Assembly (NCBI GenBank): GCA_035637315.1
Contig: DASPXK010000129.1
Span: forward strand, 1 to 5,311
Length of the DNA stretch: 5,311 nt
Source: DASPXK01 sp035637315
GTDB taxonomy: Bacteria; Chloroflexota; UBA6077; JACCZL01
Reading direction: 5' to 3'
Part shown: positions 5,292 through 5,311 of the stretch, one piece after another
How positions within the stretch are numbered: position 1 is the first letter of the stretch
How the letters are laid out: every line of letters begins with the position of its first letter
Notes under the pieces: generated by a model
Told to the model about the DNA's origin: nothing
The model's database searches: none
The model's input: the letters and a program-made list of their open reading frames with translations, nothing else
Position numbers and translations under genes: made by a program

Positions 5292-5311
5292 GATTTGGCC
5301 TCCACGAATCG

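Overview
The window is GC-rich, densely coded bacterial DNA with GTG and TTG starts, strong Shine-Dalgarno (SD) sites, Pro/Ala-rich linkers and several palindromic repeats. This fits a high-GC chromosome of the Chloroflexota type. That assignment is an inference from general style and gene mix, not from a marker gene; an actinobacterium or another high-GC lineage cannot be excluded. No rRNA, tRNA, CRISPR array, transposase or phage gene is visible.

Layout from left to right. (1) 2-856 (+) is the C-terminal part of a ComEC-like protein: a last hydrophobic helix followed by a metallo-beta-lactamase-like domain in which the recognisable metal-binding positions have been replaced. (2) 894-995 (-) is a 33-residue single-helix membrane peptide with its own SD and a -10-like box. 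(3) 1059-1754 (-) is a bactofilin with a long disordered N-terminal tail and a good sigma70-type promoter at 1813-1842. (4) 1864-3042 (-) is an enolase-superfamily sugar-acid dehydratase of the glucarate dehydratase type. (5) 3043-3210 is a divergent intergenic region holding a compact double-hairpin element and a TACAAT -10 box. (6) 3211-4092 (+) is an FAD-binding medium subunit of the CO/xanthine dehydrogenase (CoxM) family, without its usual iron-sulfur and molybdenum partner genes beside it. (7) 4075-4127 is a heptamer repeat and inverted repeat that supplies the stop codons of both converging genes. (8) 4125-4364 (-) is a 79-residue protein with two membrane helices. (9) 4491-5201 (-) is a lipoprotein with one Ig-like beta domain between Pro-rich linkers. 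(10) 5201-5291 is a near-perfect 91-nt palindrome that abuts the lipoprotein start codon.

The genes do not form one pathway. The bactofilin, the small membrane peptide, the two-helix protein and the lipoprotein are all envelope or cytoskeleton type. The dehydratase and CoxM-like subunit are catabolic or redox genes that diverge from a shared intergenic region. No complete new system is evident. The points most worth a second look are the inactivated ComEC-type nuclease domain, the unlisted small membrane protein next to the bactofilin, the heptamer repeat that forms the ends of two genes, and the large palindrome over a ribosome binding site.
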